From positions 930,001-994,000 of the forward strand of contig NZ_OZ197277.1 in NCBI RefSeq assembly GCF_964291045.1: a DNA stretch of 64,000 bases. The letters run 5' to 3'. Shown here piece by piece: positions 54,315 to 62,142 of the stretch. The DNA comes from PALSA-1444 sp964291045. Its GTDB lineage: Bacteria; Chlamydiota; Chlamydiia; Chlamydiales; Rhabdochlamydiaceae. The position numbers and the translations under genes are program-made. Each line of letters begins with the position of its first letter. The first letter of the stretch is position 1. The notes below the pieces were generated by a model. It saw only the letters and a list, made by a program, of their open reading frames with translations. It had not been told where the DNA came from and made no database searches.

Positions 54315-56240
54315 TCATCCTTTTATTTTTAATTTCTGAAGCGGGTTAAAGAGTTTGCCATTCCCTTCAAAACAGTAACGGTACCACTCTAAAAAATTTA
54401 AACGAAGACCGTGAATCACGCCTCCCATCAGCGCAAGCGTAATATTCACCAAGTGCCCTGCAAGTAAAATAATGAACCCCGTCACAAGCCCAAGCCGGCT
54501 CCCTTCTCGGTTAAATGTCGTCGCCATAATCGCCCCTGCTAAGCTTAACGCGTAGAGTCTCAGATAAGAAAGAACATCTGCAATCACTTGGATCACATGT
54601 AAAAGTTCTCCTATCCCCTTCATACCGTGTTGAATCAGCGCTGCAAAAGTGGCAAAGACAAAACCTACACCCATACATTCTAAGCCAACTGTTGTTGCGA
54701 CAGTTGATGAAAGAAGTCCTGTAAATTGAAAAAGCGTGACGGCATTTAAAAGAGAGGGGAAGAAAAGATACCCTCCTATGATGACAAAAGACCACCCTAG
54801 GCCAGCTACATGCCGTTTGATATTTCTCACCATTGAAAGGGTTAAATGCACGATCCCTAGGAATAAAGAAAGCTCTAAAATGATATTTCCAAAGAATTCA
54901 CTCATCATCGGATAGATCACACTCCCCTTTTGAGAAAAAGAGGCCATCTTTAACATCTCTTTACCTGAAGAGGCTGTTTTAATCAGAGGAAATTTTTTCT
55001 CCCAAGATTGATATACAGCATCATGAGTTTTAAGATGAAAGTCTGCTTTTTTCACAACGAGCGCTTGAATAGGAGATATTTGCATTAAAGGGTGATCAGG
55101 AGAGAACTGAATACCAAAATAAGAAGCTGTCATCACACCCCATCCGATGCATGCCACTGATAAAATCTTCATCAACTTGACACTCCGCATAACAGATTCA
55201 GAGGGCTCTTTAAGTTTCCTTTGGAAATAAAGCGCTGCTGCTAAAAATAAAACGCCGTACCCTGCATCTCCTACAATGATGGCAAAAAATAGAGCAAAAA
55301 ATCCTAAAACCCACCGAGAAGGGTCTTTATCTCTAATGGAGGGCGTATCATAAATCTTGATTAAATCTTCTCCAATCAGATCTACCCCTTGATTTTCTAA
55401 GTAAGTAGGAACTTTATCAGAAGGGTCTAAAGCAATCGGCTCTCCTTGAATATGTAAGGTTTCCATGAGCTCAAAGAGCTCATCCACCTTGTGACTTGGA
55501 ATCCAAACCTTACTGAAGAAAAGCTGTGCTTTTAGGGGATAGATGACATTTTTTTTCGCTGAAGTGAGATTGTAAGCGTTGAGTTCGGTGATAAATGTTT
55601 CTCTTAGAAGATCAAGATAACAAGCGCTCTCTTTAAGCTCTTTTTCTAAATGCACTCTTTGATTGGCGATAAAATCTAGCCGGTATCTAACCTCTTCTAG
55701 AGTAACATCCACACGCATTTCCATCATTTGAGAAGGATTCATACCCTCACGGCTGATTCCCATAAAATAGTCGATATCATTTTCTGTTGTGATAAAGAGT
55801 AACTCTTCATTCTCTTTGGCTTTGGGCCGGTCTGACACATTCATGCAAAAAAATTGAATTTTTCTTTTCCCTGCTTTTTCAATGAATGCAATCTGATCCA
55901 TGGAAAAATCGCCTAAGGGAGAAATGCGTGACTTTTCTAATTGAAGGCTTTTTTCCTCTTCATCTAGCTTTTCTAGTCTTAGCTTTAAATCGATAATATC
56001 TTCTGCGATTTGAAAGGGAGAATTTAAAGACTCCTCTTTTTGAGAAGAGGGCTCTAGTGTCACCGTCATGACGATTTTAATCGCCTCTGCAAGCCGGTTT
56101 AAAGAAGAGGGCATCCCCATTTTCTTCTGCGTATCAAAAGCAATAAATTCTAAAAAGCCTCTTTCTTGAGCAATGAGGAAAAATTGATCTAGATCTTGCT
56201 GAGATCCATAGATGAGATATTTCAGGACATCTTTAATCAT
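54315..56240 (-). CDS. atpI: V-type ATP synthase subunit I
   Basis: 641 residues. Cytoplasmic coiled-coil N-terminal half (LRLEKLDEEEKSLQLEK) and about seven C-terminal membrane helices. This stator subunit forms the ion half-channels with K; the basic residue is probably in the VLSYLRLYALSLAGAIMA segment. Overlaps atpD by 4 bases. Confidence 0.94.
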   Translation of the reverse strand: MIKDVLKYLIYGSQQDLDQFFLIAQERGFLEFIAFDTQKKMGMPSSLNRLAEAIKIVMTVTLEPSSQKEESLNSPFQIAEDIIDLKLRLEKLDEEEKSLQLEKSRISPLGDFSMDQIAFIEKAGKRKIQFFCMNVSDRPKAKENEELLFITTENDIDYFMGISREGMNPSQMMEMRVDVTLEEVRYRLDFIANQRVHLEKELKESACYLDLLRETFITELNAYNLTSAKKNVIYPLKAQLFFSKVWIPSHKVDELFELMETLHIQGEPIALDPSDKVPTYLENQGVDLIGEDLIKIYDTPSIRDKDPSRWVLGFFALFFAIIVGDAGYGVLFLAAALYFQRKLKEPSESVMRSVKLMKILSVACIGWGVMTASYFGIQFSPDHPLMQISPIQALVVKKADFHLKTHDAVYQSWEKKFPLIKTASSGKEMLKMASFSQKGSVIYPMMSEFFGNIILELSLFLGIVHLTLSMVRNIKRHVAGLGWSFVIIGGYLFFPSLLNAVTLFQFTGLLSSTVATTVGLECMGVGFVFATFAALIQHGMKGIGELLHVIQVIADVLSYLRLYALSLAGAIMATTFNREGSRLGLVTGFIILLAGHLVNITLALMGGVIHGLRLNFLEWYRYCFEGNGKLFNPLQKLKIKG

Positions 56241-56842
56241 AAAGTCTCCTTTTCTTTCTCTAAAATCTTCGCTTTTGCAACTTTTGCTTGGCAGATGGCA
56301 GCTAGTTGCTGATCGCCTAAAAATATTTTAATCTTACGGATATGGTCTTGAGCTCTAGGGATTAAGATTTTTTCAAAGAGGTTAACCCGCGTTGAAACCT
56401 CTTTAAGCTCTTGCTCAAGAAGCTGTTTACGCTTTTCTGCAATACGCATCTTTTCTTTGATCAAAAGAAGCGCTCTCATCCCTTTCATAGCTGAATGAAG
56501 CCAAATGGGAGCGTCAAATAAAAAAGCTTTGCTTTCTTCAAAGATCACATTCATAAATACTGGGAGATCAACTCCTGCAATATTTTCACTCATGACCTCT
56601 ACCTCTAACACTTTAAGCGCTGGAAAAAGATCAAACGCCTCTGGACTGGATAAGAGAGGTGAGTACGCTTTTACAAGTTCATACTGATGATTGAACTCTA
56701 ATTTGTATTGAGTAGCTGCTTGTAATGCCATACTGACTTCACTTTGAAAGAGCATTTTTTTCAGTTGAAGGGTTGGCAAATACTTTTGAAGCTGCGTTAA
56801 CCGAATTTGTTGAAGGCGTAGTTCATTCTTGGTGAGTTTCAT
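56237..56842 (-). CDS. atpD: V-type ATP synthase subunit D
   Basis: 201 residues, long helical coiled coil of the central stalk, with the N-terminal LTKNELRLQQIRLTQLQKYL and C-terminal KRKQLLEQELKEVSTRVNLFEKILIPR typical of subunit D. Overlaps atpB and atpI by 4 bases each, so translation is coupled. Confidence 0.94.
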   Translation of the reverse strand: MKLTKNELRLQQIRLTQLQKYLPTLQLKKMLFQSEVSMALQAATQYKLEFNHQYELVKAYSPLLSSPEAFDLFPALKVLEVEVMSENIAGVDLPVFMNVIFEESKAFLFDAPIWLHSAMKGMRALLLIKEKMRIAEKRKQLLEQELKEVSTRVNLFEKILIPRAQDHIRKIKIFLGDQQLAAICQAKVAKAKILEKEKETL

Positions 56843-58152
56843 GCAAGGTCATTTACCTTAGGCCAATATTTATCTACAACGGTTTGCTTAATCCCCACTT
56901 CATGAGGCTCAAAACACTCTGCAAGCGTTTTCCATCCATAATCTAGCGCAATTTCTAAAGGCATGTCTACTTCTAAATTCATCATCCGCTCTTCAAATAA
57001 ATGGGAAAAATAGAGAATCTTTTCATCCCATTTTGATAATTTAAAGCCCATCGATTCCCGCTCTCTCGCTTTTTTCCCTTCCGCATAAAGCCGAATTTGG
57101 GCATTTGCAATATCTGCATGATCTGAACGGGTCGCTTTTCCAATCACTTGCTGCTTCAGCCTTGAAAGGGATCCAAAAGGGTCAATGCGTCCCCCGTGCA
57201 GATAAAACTGACCCTCTGTGATATACCCTGTATTATCAGGAATGGGGTGCGTGACATCTCCCCCTGGCATTGTGGTGACAGAGATGATGGTGATCGAGCC
57301 GCTCCCTTCAATATCGACCGCCTTTTCATAACGAGAAGCCAAATCGGAATAAAGAGAGCCTGGATACCCCCGGTTAGAAGGGATTTGATCCATAGTGATA
57401 GCAATCTCTTTAATGGCATCTGCAAAGGCTGTCATATCGGTGAGAAGAACTAAGACATTTTTATTTTGCGTTGCAAATTTTTCTGCAGAGGCAAGAGCCA
57501 TATCAGGGACGAGTAAACATTCCACTGCAGGGTCTGTCGCTTGATGAATGAACATCACTGTTTTTTCTAAAGAACCTGATCTTTCTGCATTTTCAATGAA
57601 GGCGTGATAGTCATCAAATCTAAGACCCATTCCTCCAATGATAATAATATCTGCATCTGTTTGATTGGCAATTCTCATGAGAAGCGGGTTATAAGGCTCT
57701 CCTGAAATCGAAAAAATAGGAATTTTTTGAGATTTAACTAGGCAGTTAAAGACATCAATCATGGGAATATTTGTCCGGACAAGTTCGTGAGGAATCACTC
57801 TTTTTACAGGGTTAAAAGAAGGAGCATTAATCGTCACTGCATCTCCTACAATGAGAGGCCCTTTATCAATAGGCACACCTGCCCCGTTTAATCGTCTTCC
57901 TAAAAGCGCCTCTGAAACAGTTGCCTGCATTTGTCTTCCTAAAAAGGTGACTCTATCGTGTGTGGAGATCCCTCTTGTATTTTCAAATGCTTGCAGAGTC
58001 ACTTTATCGCCATCAATTTTCAGAACCGAGGCGTAAACTTTTTCCCCTGACTGCTTATAAATGAGGGCCATTTCACCTAAACTCACATTTTGAGCCATCA
58101 CTGAGAGGAGGTTTCCTCTCATGTCAACAATACGGTCATAAATTCTTTTCAT
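56839..58152 (-). CDS. atpB: V-type ATP synthase subunit B
   Basis: 437 residues, non-catalytic nucleotide-binding subunit. It lacks a full Walker A (SGEPYNPL in place of GxxxxGKT), as expected for B subunits. Core blocks PVISVTTMPGGDVTHPIPDNTGYITEGQF-like (with TMPGGDVTHPIPDNTGYITEG) and YPGSLYSDLASRYEKA are present. Confidence 0.97.
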   Translation of the reverse strand: MKRIYDRIVDMRGNLLSVMAQNVSLGEMALIYKQSGEKVYASVLKIDGDKVTLQAFENTRGISTHDRVTFLGRQMQATVSEALLGRRLNGAGVPIDKGPLIVGDAVTINAPSFNPVKRVIPHELVRTNIPMIDVFNCLVKSQKIPIFSISGEPYNPLLMRIANQTDADIIIIGGMGLRFDDYHAFIENAERSGSLEKTVMFIHQATDPAVECLLVPDMALASAEKFATQNKNVLVLLTDMTAFADAIKEIAITMDQIPSNRGYPGSLYSDLASRYEKAVDIEGSGSITIISVTTMPGGDVTHPIPDNTGYITEGQFYLHGGRIDPFGSLSRLKQQVIGKATRSDHADIANAQIRLYAEGKKARERESMGFKLSKWDEKILYFSHLFEERMMNLEVDMPLEIALDYGWKTLAECFEPHEVGIKQTVVDKYWPKVNDLA

Positions 58153-59915
58153 GAGATCCCTCTAGTAGCTGACTGAATTTTATCTTGAATCCGTTTATAT
58201 GTTTTAACATACCGCTCAGACTCGTAGGGCATAAAGTTCATATTTTTAATGTCATTTTGAAGATCGAGAAAAAATGACCTAGCTGCATCGTGTCCTTCTA
58301 ATCTAAAATGAGAAATAAACACTTGATTGATCAGATAAAACAGGGCAATTTGCCGTTTAAGAGGGCTATAGGCATCTTCTTTATCAAAAGCATTTTGTTG
58401 AAGATAGGCAAATTCATACAGTTCTGCTTTCAGATAAATCATCATATCAGAAAGACTAATACCTTCTTGCCCCACCACTTCCATCCGCTTCCCGATCTCA
58501 TCTCCTTGATGAAGGATTGCTAAAGCCCGTTTAACAAGCTCTCCCCAGCCGCTTGCATGCTTTCCTAGCTCGGCACTCACATCCCCTACATATTTACTCC
58601 AAGAAATCAAAGGATCAATAGCTGGATATTTCCTCGCATCTGATCTCTCTCTTGATAAAGCTAAAAAGGCTCCCACGACAGCTAGAGTTGCCTGTGTGAC
58701 AGGTTCTTCAAAGTTTCCCCCAGCTGGAGAAACTGTGCCCCCAATGGTTAAAGAGCCTGTTTTATTGTTAGGGAGTTTTAAGACCCCTGATCTTTCATAA
58801 AACGCTGCAATTCTTGAAGCTAAATAGGCAGGAAAAGCTTCTTCTCCAGGAATTTCTTCTAATCTTCCTGACATTTCCCTCATGGCTTGTGCCCATCTTG
58901 AAGTGGAATCTGCAAGGAGCAAGATATTAAAGCCCATTTGACGGTAGTACTCTGCAATGGTCGTGCCCATGTAAATTGAAGCTTCACGTGCTGCAACAGG
59001 CATAGAAGAGGTATTACAAATCATCACGGTACGGTTCATTAAAGGATCGTTTGTATGCGGATCTCTAAGATGAGGAAATGTTCTTAACACTTCTACAATT
59101 TCTCCAGCTCTTTCACCGCAAGCGACAACAATTACCATATCAACGGAGGAATATTTAGCTAGGTGGTGTTGTAACACCGTTTTTCCAGCTCCAAAAGGTC
59201 CAGGTGAACAAAATGTTCCCCCTTTTAAAATAGGAAACTGGGTGTCGATAATTCTCTCACCTGTATCCATCATTTGCGACGCTTTAACTTTTTCTCCAAT
59301 CGCAAGAGGCGCTTTAACTGGCCATTTTTGAATCATACTCCATTCGTAGCAAACGCCTTTAGCATCAATTGCTTTTGCAATGATATGATCTACTGGATAA
59401 GAACCAGAAGGAGCTATCCACGTGATTGTGATGTCTTCTCTATGGATAAAAGGAACCATAATCAGATGGCGAAATTTCCCTTCCATCACATACCCCAGTT
59501 CATCTCCTCTTGTGACGCTATCTCCCACTTTTGCAGCTGGGTGAAAATCCCAATGTTTAGATCTACAAAGAGGCTCAAGATACACACCACGGGATAAAAA
59601 AAGACCAATGGCATTAGCAACATCTTCTAAAGGGTTTTGAAGACCATCAAATACAGCGCCTAAGAGCCCAGGCCCAAGCTCAGCTTCCAGAAGGTGGCCT
59701 GAAAACTTCACAACACTGCCTTTTTGAATGCCAAAAGTGTCTTCAAAAACTTGTACCTTCACCTCTTTTCCAGCGACTTCAATCACTTCCCCTTTGAGGC
59801 GCTCTTTCCCCACCTCAATCATGACAACCTCGCCTTGGCAAATGCTCCCCTCAAATTCGACATAGAGCAAATTCCCAAACGCTTTGATGACTTTTCCTAT
59901 CGCACTACTTTTCAT
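58149..59915 (-). CDS. atpA: V-type ATP synthase catalytic subunit A
   Basis: 588 residues. P-loop GPFGAGKTVLQHHL (about 239-252), FPAYLASRIAAFYERSG, TIGGTVSPAGGNFEEPV (A-subunit-specific insert region). Drives ATP hydrolysis or synthesis coupled to ion flow across the inner membrane. The DUF2764 gene ends 4 bases before... its start codon lies 5 bases after the upstream stop. Confidence 0.97.
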   Translation of the reverse strand: MKSSAIGKVIKAFGNLLYVEFEGSICQGEVVMIEVGKERLKGEVIEVAGKEVKVQVFEDTFGIQKGSVVKFSGHLLEAELGPGLLGAVFDGLQNPLEDVANAIGLFLSRGVYLEPLCRSKHWDFHPAAKVGDSVTRGDELGYVMEGKFRHLIMVPFIHREDITITWIAPSGSYPVDHIIAKAIDAKGVCYEWSMIQKWPVKAPLAIGEKVKASQMMDTGERIIDTQFPILKGGTFCSPGPFGAGKTVLQHHLAKYSSVDMVIVVACGERAGEIVEVLRTFPHLRDPHTNDPLMNRTVMICNTSSMPVAAREASIYMGTTIAEYYRQMGFNILLLADSTSRWAQAMREMSGRLEEIPGEEAFPAYLASRIAAFYERSGVLKLPNNKTGSLTIGGTVSPAGGNFEEPVTQATLAVVGAFLALSRERSDARKYPAIDPLISWSKYVGDVSAELGKHASGWGELVKRALAILHQGDEIGKRMEVVGQEGISLSDMMIYLKAELYEFAYLQQNAFDKEDAYSPLKRQIALFYLINQVFISHFRLEGHDAARSFFLDLQNDIKNMNFMPYESERYVKTYKRIQDKIQSATRGIS

Positions 59916-59919
59916 TTTA

Positions 59920-60690
59920 TTAACCTACAAACGCTTCGAGAATTATTTCACCCCTAGAAGAATCCAGTTCGTTAAACTCTTCTATCATCATCAGCTGCAC
60001 AACATATGCTAAAATCACATCCATCGAAAAGAGATCTTTTTCAATGAGATGATTGATTTGATCAAACTTCCACTCTATCCCCATTTTAACGAGCTCCCAA
60101 GGATCAAGCCCGCATCCTAGATACTTTTCCTTTAAGCTCATAAACTCTAAGGGAGGCTCATAAATAGGCGCCTCTTTCTGAGCTAAAATATCTATAATGA
60201 GTGGGTCTTTTAAATCTTCAAATTGTAGCTCTTTTTCTACATCTTTTCCAAGCTCTTTGGCTTTAATGGCTAAAAGAATGCATCTCCAAGACCGCTCAAA
60301 GGAAAAATAACTTTGAAGAAACCCCTTACAGCATCTTTCTTCCTCTTGAAGGTAACGCGCTAAAAGATGAGGAAGGAAGCGGAGTTTATCTTCCCTGCTC
60401 TCAAATTTCTCTAGAAAATCAAAGACATAAGCGGGAAGAAATTCTTTTATAAGAAGCGCCTCTTCAAGTTCTTTTTCATTTAAATTGCCCCTAGGATCAA
60501 TTGTCTCTCCTAAGTAAAGAGGCCGTATATTTTTTAAGTCAATCCACCGTCTTAAAACAGCTAACTTTTGAAAATCTGATGCAGTCACATTCAGTTCAAT
60601 ACGGCTCATCAAATCGCTAAATGAAAGAGGCGCTTTTTCTCCTAAACGAAGAGGAGGAAGAGATAGGGTGAGAAAATAGTAGTGAGACAT
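59920..60690 (-). CDS. DUF2764 protein of the V-ATPase operon
   Basis: 256 residues, helical, between subunit E and A genes, exactly the place of the CT309-type gene of Chlamydia. Start MSHYYFLTLSLPPLRLGEKAP is typical of this family. It may replace the function of subunit C, which is not otherwise encoded here; that is inference. Close spacing to both neighbours. Confidence 0.9.
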   Translation of the reverse strand: MSHYYFLTLSLPPLRLGEKAPLSFSDLMSRIELNVTASDFQKLAVLRRWIDLKNIRPLYLGETIDPRGNLNEKELEEALLIKEFLPAYVFDFLEKFESREDKLRFLPHLLARYLQEEERCCKGFLQSYFSFERSWRCILLAIKAKELGKDVEKELQFEDLKDPLIIDILAQKEAPIYEPPLEFMSLKEKYLGCGLDPWELVKMGIEWKFDQINHLIEKDLFSMDVILAYVVQLMMIEEFNELDSSRGEIILEAFVG

Positions 60691-60706
60691 ATCTTTCCTT
60701 TAACGG

Positions 60707-61333
60707 TTATAACCCAAACAAAAATTGTCTAAAGTCTTTTCTTAAATAGCTCACAATCATCTCATGGAAAGTTTCATCAGAAAGATCAAGAGTCATATGT
60801 TGATCTGTCAGTTTCACTTCAATGCCCCCTTTAAGAGAGGTGTGTAATACCGTTTTATCTTTAAGCTTTTCAAGGAGTTTCTTTCCTAAAAGGTGATTCA
60901 CTTCATCAATGGGGGCTCCGAAGGGAATAAACGCCTCCATATTCCCCATGATCCCCTCTTTTTCAATCCCTTGGATCACTGATTGAATGAGTTTTGCTAT
61001 CACGTTAGGATCTTTGAGAGGTGCTTCAATGAGCGCAAAAAGCTGAGGGTGAAAAAACTGTGTCTCTATTTTCTCTTTCAAAGACTCGGTGGTTTGCCGG
61101 CAAGCTTGCGCAAGAGATGCTTCAAAGGCAAGTTTTTGTTTTTGCATTTCAAGCTGTGACTCAAGTTGCATTTGCTCTGATCTTTGATGAGCTTGAGAAA
61201 TGATCTCTTCAGCTTCACGCTTTGCCTCTTCAATTAAAGCTTGTGCTTTGAGCTCAGCTGGCTCTAACGTCTCTTTTTTTAACACATCACAAATTTTCTT
61301 AATTTTATTATGTCCTGTCTCCAACCCTTTCAT
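60707..61333 (-). CDS. atpE: V-type ATP synthase subunit E
   Basis: 208 residues. N-terminal helical coiled coil (ALIEEAKREAEEIISQAHQRSEQMQLESQLEMQKQK) and C-terminal globular domain, the peripheral-stalk E fold. First gene of the operon; AGAGG lies 7 bases before the ATG. Divergent from recR. Confidence 0.93.
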   Translation of the reverse strand: MKGLETGHNKIKKICDVLKKETLEPAELKAQALIEEAKREAEEIISQAHQRSEQMQLESQLEMQKQKLAFEASLAQACRQTTESLKEKIETQFFHPQLFALIEAPLKDPNVIAKLIQSVIQGIEKEGIMGNMEAFIPFGAPIDEVNHLLGKKLLEKLKDKTVLHTSLKGGIEVKLTDQHMTLDLSDETFHEMIVSYLRKDFRQFLFGL

Positions 61334-61401
61334 GCCTGGCCTCTTCTTAAGTAAAACACTCTTCTTTATAGTTATTTTCCAAGCTGCTGATATTTTTCAA
61401 C

Positions 61402-61431
61402 TTGAAATCCTTACGATGTTCCTTCTATAGT
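61402..61431 (+). promoter_or_regulatory. Candidate promoter of recR
   Basis: TTGAAA (61402-61407) and TATAGT (61426-61431), spacer 18. The -10 box ends 10 bases before the recR ATG, and there is no Shine-Dalgarno, again suggesting a leaderless message. Confidence 0.45.
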
Positions 61432-61441
61432 ATCGTATTAA

Positions 61442-62041
61442 ATGTCTAAATATCCACCTGCTTTACAACAATTAATGACAACGCTGAAACAACTCCCCGG
61501 TGTGGGGGCTAAAACAGCGGAGAGATTTGCTTTTCAGCTCCTCACCTGGTCTGATGAATCATTGCTTCAATTCTCCTCTACGATTGCCAAAATCAAAGAA
61601 GATGTTCCTCTATGCCCTGTCTGCCACTGTCTCTCTTCCCCTACCGGATGCCACTTTTGTAACCTTGCAAAACGAGACGCTACCCTTCTTTGCATTGTAG
61701 GCTCTCCTAAAGATGTGTATGCCATTGAAGAGACTCACTCTTACAGCGGCCTCTACCATGTTCTAGGCTCTTTAATTTCTCCTTTAGATGGAAGGACGCT
61801 ACAGCATCTTAATCTCACCACACTTTTTCATAGACTCTCTGAGCATCCTATACGGGAAGTGATCATTGCTCTAGACTCCACACTTGAAGGAGATGCAACG
61901 GCTTTATACCTTAAAGAAAAAATACACGCGTTAAATATTCACGTCTCAAGACTTGCCTTTGGACTGCCGATGGGAAGCCCGCTTGAGTATGTGGATGGCG
62001 GCACACTTTCAAGAGCTTTTATCGGAAGACAGCTCTTTTAA
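61442..62041 (+). CDS. recR: Recombination protein RecR
   Basis: 199 residues, normal for RecR of the RecFOR pathway. LPGVGAKTAERFAFQLL (helix-hairpin-helix), a four-Cys zinc finger (CPVCHCLSSPTGCHFC) and a TOPRIM domain (IVGSPKDVYAIEETHSYSGLYHVLGSLISPLDG) are all present. recR followed by omp85/bamA is a chlamydial arrangement. Confidence 0.97.
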   Translation: MSKYPPALQQLMTTLKQLPGVGAKTAERFAFQLLTWSDESLLQFSSTIAKIKEDVPLCPVCHCLSSPTGCHFCNLAKRDATLLCIVGSPKDVYAIEETHSYSGLYHVLGSLISPLDGRTLQHLNLTTLFHRLSEHPIREVIIALDSTLEGDATALYLKEKIHALNIHVSRLAFGLPMGSPLEYVDGGTLSRAFIGRQLF

Positions 62042-62142
62042 AGATATTTAAACCTAGATTAAGAAGAAACATCGCCTTTTTCATAATCATATTTGCTTAT
62101 TTTTTCCCTCTTTTTTTATACTCCCCTTCTTTATAGGGTTTC

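Noticed and set aside
57156..57453. Frames on both strands within atpB
   Set aside because: Antisense or shifted shadows of a highly conserved V-ATPase gene.
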